Position numbers and translations under genes: made by a program
Assembly (NCBI GenBank): GCA_949358305.1
Contig: OX442320.1
Coordinates: 8,386,259-8,450,258, forward strand
Length of the DNA: 64,000 nt
Source of the DNA: Strigamia acuminata
Taxonomy: Eukaryota; Arthropoda; Chilopoda; Geophilomorpha; Linotaeniidae
Direction of reading: 5' to 3'
Part shown: in pieces, positions 43,701 through 55,900 of the stretch
Layout: each line of letters opens with the position of its first letter
Position numbering within the stretch: the stretch's first letter is position 1
The notes under the pieces: model-generated
Told to the model about the DNA's origin: nothing
Database searches by the model: none
What the model saw: the letters and a program-made list of their open reading frames with translations, nothing else

Positions 43701-44206
43701 CAATAACTGCTACAAAATTGTAATTACGAACGAGATGGTTGCGACCAATCTAACGGAAATCCAAGATGGCTGACGACAAGACCCAATTTGAACTAGAAAA
43801 CTTGTTACACGGAAATTAAAACGACCTATTTAAGTCGTTTATTTTTAGCTCGTTTAATCCCATTTAAAAGAGCTATTAAACGAGAATCTAGTTTAAAAGT
43901 TCGTTCAAACGAGTTGAAACAACCGTTTGTGTTTTTGAATGTGCCTAGCATTTCTTTGATTCTAAGAGACACTTTTTCCCAATTTAATATCTCCAAAAAT
44001 GGAGTACGTCTAAGAATTACCGTAATCTTAATTCTCTTATTTGAATTCTTTCAAGTTGACATCTCAAGAGAAATGACGCAAAAAAAGTCATATCATGCAG
44101 AAAGAAGTCATTTCAGACAAAAAATCCAATTCCCTTTTTAGGACTTAACGCACCGATTGTGTTTTTAATTTTTTTTTAAACTGATGCATAATTTGTTCTG
44201 TTTGTG

Positions 44207-44469
44207 TACCGTATTTTACCGAATAAGAGTCACCCTCGAATTGTAGCCGCCCTCGAATAGTAACCGCGGTCGAGATAGGCGACTTGATATAAGAGCCGCC
44301 CTCGAATAGTAGCCGCGGCTATATACGTTCAATGAACGTAATAGTACGATATTGGCCACTATTTAAAATAAGAGCCGCCCCCGAATTGGAGCCGCCCCCG
44401 AATTAAAGCCGCAGCTCAAAGTGGCAGTTTTCAATAAAAGCCGCGGCTCTTATTTGGTAAAATACGGTA
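44207..44469. mobile_element. 'GCC-box' MITE, 263 bp
   Basis: Ends TACCGTATTTTACCGAATAA and (inverse) TTATTTGGTAAAATACGGTA form the terminal inverted repeats. The interior carries repeated GAGCCGCCCTCGAATAGTAG-type units in direct and inverted order, making it very self-complementary. A TA target duplication is possible. Partial relatives at 5528-5688 and about 34835-34890. Confidence 0.85.
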
Positions 44470-44734
44470 TTCCGTCAGGCAGGATGCTATTTCCATCATT
44501 GGAAGATGCAGGTGCTTGGATAGGGTAAGCTTTCAGACAATATACCGGTAATTAATTTTCTACCTCACTTCATTGATACACAAAAGTCAAACTCAAAGGA
44601 CCAGAAGAATTCAACCTATAAACATTTATTTTTGAAAATATTCCTATACCATCTGAGGTGTCCAAACTAGACTTTGACCGATTACTGGTATTTCAAGTCA
44701 GAAAATGATGGATTATGTTTCAGACTATATTTCA

Positions 44735-44845
44735 GTTGCTGGATTCAAAAACTCTAAAACGTCTATAAAACTCGTTTCGTGTGTGTACGTGTGACGTCAT
44801 TCCGAATTTTAGAGGCGTTTTAGAGTTTTTGAATGCAGCTAGTGT
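44735..44845. mobile_element. MITE copy, 'gaatgcagctagtg' family (subtype 2)
   Basis: GCTGGATTCAAAAACTCTAA on the left and TTTAGAGTTTTTGAATGCAG plus CTAGTG on the right are inverted repeats. Central TGACGTCA-like sequence. The right half of another subtype-2 copy lies at about 60525-60600. Confidence 0.75.
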
Positions 44846-45499
44846 GTGAGTTTATTTGCAGGAACTTGTTGCAGCCTTTCCACTAAAGTCCAAAGTTATA
44901 AGATAGGCTATTGATAACAAGTTATTAATATACACAGAGATAAAAAAAAGTGGACCTTGAATGAAGTTACAAAACCATCAATTCACTATAAATTGCAATT
45001 GAAATATACATCAAAGATAAACTCGGAAAACTTTGAACTGTCATTATCTAAAACTAAATTCTGATAGTAAATCACCAAAAATCTTGTTTTAAAAATCATA
45101 TCCCAGACAAACCAAAGCATTAAAACATGCAGATACTAAGCTCGCACAAAGGTTAATCAGTTGTGACAGTAGATGCTAAATCTTTCTGATCCGCAGCCAT
45201 GATCGGTCATTTTTGGCCGTCTTTGTTTTAACACACTAGCCTTGCGTTGTGAGGCTAGTATTTGTGAAAATGGCGCTGAACTTAGTTAGTAATTTTTGGG
45301 TTTTTTTTTAAGTGTTTAAATAAAAAATATCTTTTATTGAAAAAAAGAAATAATTTATAATAATTCCAATTACATTTTATAAGGAATACAAAGTGGTTTC
45401 ATGTGGTTCTTTTTTATAAGAATTTTTTAGTGGTTGTGAGGTCAAATTGATCTCAGCATAGCTGTGGGAATGTTAACCCCCTGGCAGTGCACGACACTT

Positions 45500-45895
45500 C
45501 TGACCTCAAAAAGGCCCCCAAATTCCATTGGTCGAGCCTCATTACTACTAACTCCAGACTGTATACTACCACTAGGAGAAGTAGTTTTGATTTATTTTTG
45601 TGATTTTTTGATGACCATATAAGTTGATATAATTTTAATTTTTCTTTTTAAAAAATGTTATTTCCATTTATGAAATATAGTTTTATGCACATATCAATGT
45701 AAAACTCATTTTTGTTCTGTTTATTGGTTGCTTTGTCTGGAAGGCACAAAACTTTGAAATTTTGGCCTTTACCCAGGCAATCGATTACAATGTCTGTACA
45801 TTGTAATGCAATTCTGGTGTTTGGGTCTATTTTTTTGGATCTCTACACCAGTATAATGGCTCAACCAATGGGATTTGGGAGCCTTTTTGAGTACA
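45500..45895. mobile_element. MITE-like element with about 45-bp inverted ends
   Basis: CTCAAAAAGGCCCCCAAATT then CCATTGGTCGAGCC at the left is mirrored by GGCTCAACCAATGGGATTTG then GGAGCCTTTTTGAG at the right. The core is A/T-rich; no transposase. Confidence 0.65.
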
Positions 45896-46139
45896 AACAG
45901 TATTTTAAATAACATTTAAAGCAGTTGACTCAATCTAACTTCAAAAATGGTAGCTAATTTTAGTCTGTTTTCAGTCTAACATTTTTAACTGCAAGTTGAA
46001 CATGCATTTGTAAATGTAACTGCATTTGAAGAGTCAGTTCACAACTTGTTAAATTTATGTTGCTGTTTAAATGCTGTGCACATGCACACTGCAACTGAAT
46101 ACATACAAAATCAGCCACAGTTTTTTAAGATAAATCAAA

Positions 46140-46358
46140 CGACTATACCCTTTCTGCACTCAAGAAGAGCCCTGGAATCTTGGCTCCCTTGTGTAGTGAT
46201 ACATAAAAAAAGACCCAAAACACCAGAAATGCATTGTAGGGAACTACTTTTCCTTGTAGTAGAACTTCAACTATAACTATATACAGTTGAGTAATCAGAC
46301 TAGGCCAATGGGAGCCCAGCTTCCAGGGCTCTTCTTTGAGTGCAGAAAGAGTATACAT
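46140..46358. mobile_element. MITE with about 50-bp inverted ends
   Basis: Left CCCTTTCTGCACTCAAGAAG then AGCCCTGGAATCTTGGCTCC; right arm GGGAGCCCAGCTTCCAGGGC then TCTTCTTTGAGTGCAGAAAG. The 219-bp element would fold into one long hairpin. Confidence 0.8.
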
Positions 46359-46496
46359 AGTTTAAATTGCCACATTGGCAGTTTTTGTCATCAATTTTTA
46401 TTATATTGTATTCATACACCTTAAATACCTAAATAAGCTTTTGCTTTCACAAAAAAAGAAACAAAATAGTAATTTTTTTGAGAATTTACCACTAGC

Positions 46497-46735
46497 TAGG
46501 GCTAACAAAATAACAATCGTTCTCTCGACCAATCCCGACGCACTTAAACCGCTTTCGACGTCTCATTGGTTCTTACCGAGAAGAATTTCCTCTCGCCATG
46601 CAAAATTCTCAATTCGATTTTGTTCACTTGCTACTGGCACCACCCGTTGCCACTTTATGAACAAAGCATCAAACGTCAAATGCGGTTTGATACGCGCGTC
46701 GGGATTGGTCGGCAGAACAATTGTAGGCTTATACC
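46497..46735. mobile_element. Inverted-repeat element, 239 bp
   Basis: Left arm ACAATCGTTCTCTCGACCAA then TCCCGACGCACTTAAACCGC; right arm GCGGTTTGATACGCGCGTCG then GGATTGGTCGGCAGAACAAT. Non-coding. Related sequence at 43515-43700. Confidence 0.75.
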
Positions 46736-48987
46736 CCGTTCACACCAGAAAGTTTGGGCTAGCCCAAAGTTTTAATCTGGTTCTGGTTCTTGGTGCGAAC
46801 GCATCTAGCCCATACTGCGACGTATTGCAAACTGGGTATGTTATTGTCATTTACTAGTCATTTGTGCCTGATAATTGCAACACAGTTCCCAACATGACTT
46901 TGTATTTGCCATGTTTAACGGCAGAAAAAATGTGTCACTGTTGCACAAATGAAAACAGAAAATATAGTTGGCAAAAACAAAAACAAAACATTAGGCGCGT
47001 TCAAAGTTTTGGTTTTTACAATTTTTACCATTTCTATAAGCCACAAAAACAGCCAAAAATCATCACCAAAAACTGTAAAAACCAAAACCATAATTGGAGT
47101 GGTTTATGAACCAGTTTTGATTTTTACAACCAAATTCAAAATGGCCGCCTCAAAAGTTAGATCGCCGGATCAGACTTTCAAGTGTCGTAAACACCAAAAT
47201 GTAAGTCAATGCTAAATTACATTTAAATAAGTAGTCACAACCACAATTCGTCAGTTAAATGAAAAAAAAAATTTCATTTGGACGATCGAGACGCAAAAAC
47301 GACGTAACAAACGCGCCTAAAAACGAACACATTCACAATTACGTGCATTTTTACATAAATGGAAACTTTGAACGCACCGTTTGTGAAAAAGTGATATTTT
47401 ATTGTCGATTTCCATGCGCAGTTGCAGTACACTCAACCTCAAGTTCATTGTCACATTCATTTCAACCATTACCTATCAAAGACAACAGGAAAGTCTGAAC
47501 CACCAGCAAGTCTACAACATCCTGTGCTTGTTAAAGTTCAATTGATAGGCAAAATTTTCAGGAAGTTCTTGTTTACAGCCAATCTCAGCTATAAGTGCAA
47601 AAAATAATTTTAGTTAGAAAATATTAACTAAATTATTCCAAAAAAAAAAATTATTTTTCTCTCCATCCAAAAGATGGCGAAAAAGACAACAAAAAAAAAA
47701 CTTACTTAACGGCTCAGATTTGATAAGGTTTGACCTTTCACACCCATGAAACCCATTGAAACATTGTTTACACTAATTAAAGATAACGAACGAAATAAAA
47801 GTAACAAATAAAACGCAAAAGAATGTTGCAAGGAATGCAGATTACCTCCAGAATCTCGCTCTGCCAGCAGCACGACAGCACACAATCTAATCGGAAGTCG
47901 GGAACGGAATAAGGACCGCACAAACCACGCGCTTTTATATCTGCGAAACTTCCCCCCACCCCGTAAAGCTAATGGGAACAGTCCTAGACATGGAGTCGCT
48001 ACGAGTCCTAACTTGTTTGTGTCAGGGACAACAACTCGGGCGGACGTAGAAATTAAAAAATTATCCAAATTAATACAAATACATCCTGTTTTGTTTGTTT
48101 AATCATCATCCGGTTGACACCATCTCGTTAATAATTTCTAATCTAAACATCGCATCAAGATCTACGGTTTATCGACATTTCTTCGGAAATAAAAGCGAAC
48201 AAAGGCTTTTATTAAAACGACCGCCACTCCCCATTTTTTATATCGCATTGAAAAATCTATCCAAAAGAGCAAGCAAGAAAAACCTGTTGACACAAAGCTG
48301 ACAAACCCCGTTCCAATTTATAATATTTAAAAAAAAAAATTACATGAATCAACCAATTTTACAGTGTAAATATTTATGACCTGATTTTAGGTTTTGAAAA
48401 GAAAATTTATCAAGAAAGAATAAAAAAAAAAAATTACTTTTTCTTTGGAACGGAGCCAAATTCCTAGACTAATGTTACTAAAACACAAAAAAAAAATTAA
48501 GCTTCTAATTACATTTTTTTAAAAAAAATTCTTCTTCCCAGCGTATTTCCTTACCAAGAAATTAAAAACAAGGAAATAATTCAACCACTTGTGACAAGAC
48601 CGGGGTGAGTGCGACTTTTTGGGGCCATTTTTTGTGCGACTCGTTCTGCAGATGTGAATGCAGGATTCTCTAAAAATGGCCGGCAGGTTTTTTAGAAAAG
48701 TGGTTCAAGTATGAACAAGGCAATTATTTTGAATGTACGAAAACTAACCATAAATAACATCATTTATTTGTTATTCATACAATTATTATTTTACGTCATA
48801 TCTTTGTAAAATTTGCAATTTTTGTCGTCCTTTCAGCTGGTCTGTGAATTATTGCGCCCTCTAATGCCGCCGACATCCAGAAAATCATGTGTTCACACTT
48901 GCACAGGTTTATAAGTCAAAACAAAATGGCGGACTGTTCTACAACTTCGATTTTTACTCTTTCCCCCTTTCCTCTCGACAGGTGCGA
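46736..48987. other. Gene-poor region with uncertain promoter
   Basis: No convincing CDS. Sequence at 47085-47160 resembles 6950-7030 in the opposite orientation, so it is another dispersed repeat. On the minus strand GATATAAAAGCGCG (about 47933-47946) looks like a TATA box, followed downstream by a possible donor GGAG|GTAATC near 47848. It could be a distant 5' exon for MYND gene A, but nothing in the sequence links them. Confidence 0.25.
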
Positions 48988-49130
48988 CACTAGCTGCATT
49001 CAAAAACTAAAATATTTTGTTTTACTTCAATTTTAAACCAATAATGACATCATTTCCCGTTTAAACCCACGTTAAACTTAAAATACACTTAAACTAAAAT
49101 TGTTATTTTTATTTTTGAATGCAGCAAGTG
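48988..49130. mobile_element. MITE, 'gaatgcagctagtg' family, near-complete
   Basis: Begins CACTAGCTGCATTCAAAAAC and ends TTTTTGAATGCAGCAAGTG, a terminal inverted repeat of about 20 bp; 143 bp long, A/T-rich core containing AATGACATCATTTCC. Confidence 0.88.
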
Positions 49131-49310
49131 TTAATGCAGGAGCGAGAGATCGTACTACGGCATTTGCAACACCTGCATCGGGGAGACATCAGCCAGACAG
49201 GTCAGGACGGAGGAGTCCTGGATTTCAAACCTTGACCTACTTCGCTAGACATTCCAAGGAAAACGAATAATAATTTAAAATAAAAATAAAAACATTCCCA
49301 CGAATGTAAA

Positions 49311-49450
49311 CACTAGGTGCATTCAAAAACTAAAATATTTTGTGTTTTACTTCAATTTTAAACAAAAAATGACATCATTTCCTGTTTAAACCCATGTTAA
49401 AACTTAAAATACACTAAAATTGTTATTTTAATTTTTGAATGCAGCTACTG
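49311..49450. mobile_element. MITE, 'gaatgcagctagtg' family, near-complete
   Basis: Begins CACTAGGTGCATTCAAAAAC and ends TTTTTGAATGCAGCTACTG; roughly 90 percent identical by eye to the copy 180 bp upstream, in the same orientation. Confidence 0.88.
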
Positions 49451-51132
49451 ACATTTTTATTTTGATAAATTTAAATTTACTGAAATTCACGACTTCTACA
49501 AAGTTGCTTTAATCGTGAACAAGGCGCACCAGATTCGGCGAATTAACACAAACATCCGCTTAACCTTAAAAGGTGACCCCTCAAGGTGACCCCTCAAAAT
49601 GACCCCTAGGAATCCATAAAATGTTTCACAACATCTGGTTCCTGTTCCAAACCACACCTCACATTCCTTCTCTCTACTAATGATCAACTTCGCCCCTCTC
49701 GGGCGGCCATCTTTGAATTTCACCAACGAACCAATTGTGTTTACACTTTCATTAACCACTCGTTATCACTTATTTGTTTGAATATTGATATCGAAATCTT
49801 GTCTATCCGTTACAATTGAACAATAGAAATGATTAAACACATAAAATAAAAATCCTCAAGCCCTAAAAATTCATATTTGCCTCATTGACCCTGACACTGA
49901 ACAAAACCGAGCCTTCCCGCCTTCAAATAAATAAATTAGAGAGTCGCACGCGATCTTTTTCTCAAGTATCCGACGGTTTACGGTCGTGGGAAAGAAAAGG
50001 AACCCCGAAAAAAAAGCATCATGAAGATCCCCTCCCCCCTCTTGAGAAAATAGGACACCATTGATCGTATTTAAATTACAACGGAAACTTGAGAAAAATT
50101 CACACATTTCCGTGATTTATTAATTACCGCTAAGATAAAAAAAAATGGAGACAAAATCTTCATTTGAATGAAGGAGCGGAAAAAACACTTTGAAATTTAA
50201 CGATTCGCCGTTTCCTGGCAATTTTAATTGATGTTTCAAACATTCAAGCCGACGAGTCATTAGATTGCTGCCGCGACGAAAAAGTCCATTTTCTTCGCGT
50301 GGAACAACTTAACCGATCACGAACGAGCCGGCAAACAATCGCGCATGATAATTAAACATGGCAGGCCCCAATTGAGGGTAAATGATAGTGTGGAGACAGA
50401 TTAAAACTCATTAAAGTAAACTAGGTGACTTGCCCAACCTTTAAATTTTTTTTTATTGAAATAATTGTGATTCTCTATTCATCTAAATTGACCCATTAAT
50501 ATAAAATGCATTTTAATGCACAACAAAATGAATTTTTGCATGGAAATATTGGAAAATAACTCATTTTTGGGTATTAAGGAGTCAATTTTCACAAAAGGTG
50601 TCATTATAATTATGGTTTGGCCGATATTTGGTCAAATGTTTGATAAAATATCGATATTATTGGTTTTAAAAAAAGGTGCTGATAATTTGTCAAAACACGT
50701 GGCTGACATGATGTTTACCTCACATGGTCGGCTCAAACGTAATGAAATACGTAAATCTGCACGTTTTATTGACTAGACAATTTAATAAAATCGTGAAAAC
50801 TTCCCAACACTTTTTTTAAATACATAAAAAATGATACTGGGTGTTTTAATTAAATAAAACAACACACTTTAAAAAAATAAAATAAAACCGATCATTTCAA
50901 CAGAAATAAACGCTTTAAACTCGTATTAAAAAATATTAATTTGACAAAAATATCGATATTAAGGAGGACAATATGAGTATCGGTCAAACCATGGTTATAA
51001 TAATAAATAAAGTGACTTTAATGACATTACTGGCGTTTTTAAACCTACAAATAATTAACTCAAACGATCATCTTCAGTGATCAAAACGATAATGAAACTA
51101 CTACGACCCATCCCTCTATATATACGAATGAA

Positions 51133-51175
<43 letters not shown>

Positions 51176-51586
51176 ACTTTAAATTTGGTTAAATAAAAGA
51201 CAGTGTACCTCGGTTCTGGCCTTGAACCAGAATATTAATCTTTCTAATTAGAATTTGTCAATCATAATTTAAATTTTATGTGTTTATTTATTTTTTTTAT
51301 TGTAAAAATCTTTTCAAAAGGATTTATTTAGTTGGGTAAACAGAGATAGTTATTATTTTCCATTATGAGTGCAGTTTGCATCCCCTAAATTGAGTTCACC
51401 ATCTGTTATAAAACATGCACTTCATTAAAAAATAAACGACGAAATTGCAAATATAAACTTCCCAAACCTATCTATTAACTATATTTTATATTTCATTTTG
51501 TGTTTACCAAACTTATCAACGCTTGCATTGAAAAATAAATAAAAGCAAATAACATTTGGATAAATAAAAAATAAAGTTATTTTTTT
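49451..51586. other. Gene-poor region
   Basis: Short minus-strand ORFs at 49496-49759 and 49871-50107 have no recognisable domain. About 50602-51003 has weak inverted ends (TTATAATTATGGTTTGGCCG against TATAACCATGGTTTGACCGA), suggesting an old 400-bp MITE. Confidence 0.35.
51121..51175. repeat. AAAT microsatellite
   Basis: About thirteen uninterrupted AAAT units. Confidence 0.97.
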
Positions 51587-51592
51587 TTTTAC

Positions 51593-52083
51593 CTGAAACT
51601 CTGGAATAAATCATTTCACCGGTTGCACGTTTCCTTGTTTCAAGTCGTCTTTGACACATTTTAAACCCTAATCAAAAAAATAAAAATGTATTAATAGTTG
51701 TTTCACTTCATCAAATTTAATAAATTGTATTTCATTTTTAATTGCGAAATCCATTCTGGCACTTACATTCGTGTTGTTGACACGCTGTATATCCGTTTTA
51801 ACCCTAATAATCGACGCATCAAAACCCTGCGACAATAAACCAGATAAATAAGCTCGATGTAACTCACTATATTTGTAATAGAGTAATCTCACCGCGTATC
51901 TCGAGTTTTCCGCCGCTCTGCATACACTATTTTTCCAGTTACCCGCGCAGATTCCGAACAAATTACTCGCTTCCCTCCCTCAAACTTCCAATGAACGAAG
52001 CGCCGTTGCGTCCAATCAAAGTAAGCAACGTAAACTAACCCGAGCTCCTGTCGCATTGTGGGAAACATTTGATACATAAACAT
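51593..52083 (-). other. Possible 5' exons of an unidentified minus-strand gene
   Basis: G/C-richer exon-like blocks: about 52083-51891 (donor GTGAGA), 51825-51768 (acceptor TCGCAG, donor GTAAGT) and 51670-51593 (acceptor GATTAG, donor GTAAAA). The last contains an ATG at 51659 opening into MCQRRLETRKRATGEMIYSR and then an intron. No downstream coding exon was recognised, so the model is incomplete and may be a non-coding transcript. Confidence 0.22.
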
Positions 52084-52277
52084 CGTGACTCGTGATTCAT
52101 TCTTATTAATTCACATGTGTGTAAACGAAGAGTGTCTGCTTCCCAAACATTTACACCTGCGCTGGAAACACGTGTACAGTAAATGCAAATTTCATTCAAA
52201 TATTCATCAACCAAAAGACACTTCCAGATTAAAAATAAAAAATATACGCTTCAATGAATTACCAATGGTGCATCGAG

Positions 52278-52303
52278 ATAAGCCCTTTACCCAGGGCTTA
52301 TCC
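52278..52303. repeat. Perfect hairpin, 10-bp stem
   Basis: GATAAGCCCT-TTACCC-AGGGCTTATC; flanking GCATCG / CGATGC extend the stem imperfectly. Function unknown; possibly the centre of a palindromic element. Confidence 0.7.
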
Positions 52304-52956
52304 ACTCGCGATGCCTATCCGATAAATTCTTTACCTAGGGTATATAGATATTACGTAATACAAAATGGCGGAAGTACGTTTAGGGTTATTTCACAAATTC
52401 CACTTTCAGTTACGTGGCTCCATATGGGGGTCGTGACCCAGTTTAACAAGCCCTGGTTTCGCGGAGCAGTAGGTAGGATTTTCGGTACATTTATTTAAGA
52501 AAATATTTTTATTTTATCCTCCGTGGGCCCCCATGACCCCCGACACTGTTAATGACACTTAATAGAGGTTTATTTTGTCTTTTGAAAGTAAAATTTGAGA
52601 CGGAGGAATGCAAAGATTAATGAAAAACACGGCCGAGTTCGAAAACGAGTGACCTATAGCGACATCTGTTTACTAAATACCAGAGATGTAAAACTTAAGA
52701 TAATTCGGTGCTGTAATCAATCACCATTTGTAACATTGTATTATTTAATCTAATTATAGATGATAACTGAAATGCGCTTTAATTTAATTTAATGAATTGA
52801 ACTGATAAGGAATTAAAGTTTGGTTTGGATCAACCCTTTTTTTAAATTTGAAAAAAAATAATATTTTGTTGGTTTTTTTTACGTTTGACTTACATTTACG
52901 AGAAGAAAACGGAGCAAGAGTTGTGAGTGGCTTTCTTCGTGGGGTTTTTCAGAATA

Positions 52957-52991
52957 ATGAAGAAGGGGCCCGCGAAAGTGACTTGGAACGG
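52957..52991 (+). other. Possible first coding exon
   Basis: ATG with a good context opens MKKGPAKVTWNG and runs into a strong donor (GG|GTAAGTTG). The surroundings are G/C-rich for this region. No following plus-strand exon in the right phase was found; joining to the MYND gene B exon at 57959 would break that gene's frame. It may be a 5' UTR or a gene continuing outside what I can recognise. Confidence 0.22.
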
Positions 52992-55900
52992 GTAAGTTGA
53001 TGGGAGGGGTGAGACGTGAGACGTGAGAAGTTTTGTGCAGTCAATTGATCTCTGATCCGATAATAGTTCGTTCAAGTGGTTTCATTAACAGTGTTGAGTC
53101 AACGCCTTTTCCAATGCGGTTAGAATTAAATAAATGGGATTTTTTAATTTCCTTATTTTTATTTGTCCTAATTCTATTTTTTTTTTTTTTTTTTTGATTT
53201 TATTTCCTATTTTTTATTTTTGTCATTAAAACTTGAAATTGTTCTCAATAGATGGTACTAATAATCATATAAAAATACTACAGCGCCATCTCCTAACAAA
53301 ATATGCAAGTTAACTCATGCTATCATTTGATTTTTTTAGGCCTACGTAAAAATAATAATTTTTACGGAGTTTTATGTGAATACACAGGAAGTTCGACGTG
53401 TAGTTCAGGTTTTTGTGGGGTCCCATATACCTAGGGGCTCTAAACCTTCAAAAATAAACAACATGTCTGTTATCGGCAACATTCTCAGTCGTCTTTGCAG
53501 TGACCCATAGGCGCCATCACAGCGGGTTATTTATAGGTGTCACAAGAGACAACACAGGAGTAAATTGCAGAAAAGTCCGAATTATTTTTCAACTAAATTA
53601 AATGTTTTATATATGTAGGACCATGCAAGAGATGGATTTATAAGTTCTTGCAGATCTCTTGAGCAGGGCTTATGACAGAGGGCCCCAGCACATAATTTTC
53701 AAGCAAAAAAATGCATTTCCAGGCATATAAATGCATTTTTATGAGAAATAAATTCATTTTGAGCTGAAAAAATTGCATTTTTGAACAAAAACAAGCATTT
53801 TTATCTAATAAAATGCATTGTATATACGCATCAATCGTCATTTAGAATGGTGGCCCAGGGTAACTGCCCCCCTTAATCACCAGCAAGGGACCCTTGAATT
53901 CCAAAACGTTTATTTGATGTGAACCAATGAGGGCCCCAAAAAGGACTACCATAAGAGCCCCACAGATCATTATTTCGCTTCTAATTGATATTTAACCTCT
54001 TCTAATTTACACTATTGCAGAACAAAACGATTTAGTATTGCTTTTTATATTATTTTGTCCATTCCTAACTTATTTTCTCAAGAACCTGAGGTCAACATAG
54101 ATCAATTTTTATATATATATAAATAAAGAGGGACTGTAAGTCGATGTACACTCTACATTATTAATATTTCTGTCACAAGACAGCAGCAAATGTGAAATTA
54201 GATTTTGTAAAAAAAAAATTATTTTGCTTTTGAAATGAATTACAATTTTTATTGATAAAACGTAAATAGCAAACGTGTTTTTTGCTGTTGTCTGTGGTTT
54301 AAAATACAAGTTAATGTCTCACGTTATGTGTGACCGTTACCATTGGCGATATCGTGTAAACAACGTCAGAAATGTCAATTATTCCAACACGGTTGATGTT
54401 ATTAGCTGCAAACCATTTATTAGCGAGACTCACATGCGGACCCTTTTATTATATATTTTTTTTGGTTTATTAATTTGTAATTTATTTATGAATTAAAAAC
54501 ATCAACTCGCTTAATCAAAATTCATAGTTACCAGGAACTGGTTGCTACAATAAACCACACAAGACACAGAAACAGATCAATGTCCAACGTTTTAAGAGAC
54601 AAACAACAAGAAAATTGCTAGAATTATTTTAATGGAATTATTTTCTTGCACAAAAACACCGAATTTTTAGTTACAAGATTAAATATTTGCACACGACGCG
54701 GAATTCTGACCACAAATTATCCCTAAACCCTCTTGGAATATCCAAGAAGACAAAAATCATATATAAATTAAATCATAACACACAAAGGTCAGTTGAACAA
54801 ACTTTGGGACATTCAATCCAAGAGCAAAACAATGGACAGAGGATCCCAAGTAACACGATTTAACATCGCAGCTATCTAGATGCGATGTTTAATATCGTAT
54901 CTACATAGTGCAGCGGTCGGCAACAGGCGGACCGATAAAAATTTTCAATAGTATCCGGACCCCAGATGGGGTAGCAGTCTCTCGACAGTCTATCTATCGA
55001 CAGTCATTCTGTCGACACAATGTCCCGCCCAAGCAATCTCTCGCCAATTTTAACGTAGTCCGGACGACTTTCTGGGACCGGTCCTATGTCTGGGCTATGC
55101 AGAATATTTTTTGGGAGGTGCAAAGGTGGAAAAAGAAGTGCAAGAGGTGCAATTCCTATCCTAGACAATTTAGAAGCCAAAATCGCAATTTTGTGATAGA
55201 TATGCAATGTCTAACTACGATTCTACGAACCAAAAACACTCAATTGCATCTGAGACTCCGGGTTTTCTGTTCTTCGTGGTGGAACTTGCTGAAACAATCT
55301 CTCTGGTGTCTACAAGCGGCAATTCTTGGGCTCCTAGAGGAAGTCTTTGCTAAGTTTTACGAGTTTTACCGGTTTTCCAAAGGGTGCTGTTAGAAATTTA
55401 CAATTTCCGAGGTTTTACGACTTAATAGCGGGCGTGGACGGACGGAAATTGCAAATTGCTGAAAAACTGGTAATAAAATATGAGTTTTTAATTGAAAAAC
55501 AAGTGTCGATAATTGGGTTAAGGAAATAAAAATTTCTTGGAGAAAAATTTCCACGTGTTGGTATCGAAGAGCCGTTTTTGTTGTGACGACCATTGCCACC
55601 TATTATAAATTCACATCGATTATTATATTTGTGTCTCGCAGTTTGTCTGCGGCACGGTGGAATATTCGACTTGAAAAAGGCTCGGTAGCCTTCGAAGGTG
55701 CGCACAACATGTGCGAAAACAGCTTTAATCACAAATAATAAATCATTAAAGCTGAATTACACCGCCAAATGGCTCCGTTTTATGTTTGCACAAGCACAAA
55801 CATTAATTCTTTTTATTTTTTAAAATTTTAGCACTAAATATTAGATTTTCTATGGAAACCGAGCCAAGTGTGTGTCCATTAAATGTCCACAATTTAATAT

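Noticed and set aside
47706-48068. 120-codon minus-strand ORF with a TATA-like sequence inside
   Set aside because: The TATA-like sequence and donor suggest a 5' UTR at most; the peptide is unlike any family.
52085-52498. 137-codon plus-strand ORF
   Set aside because: Overlaps a palindromic, probably repetitive stretch; no domain or splice support.
54908-55393. 161-codon plus-strand ORF after a hAT-like terminus
   Set aside because: No transposase or BED-finger features; kept only as possible decayed repeat.
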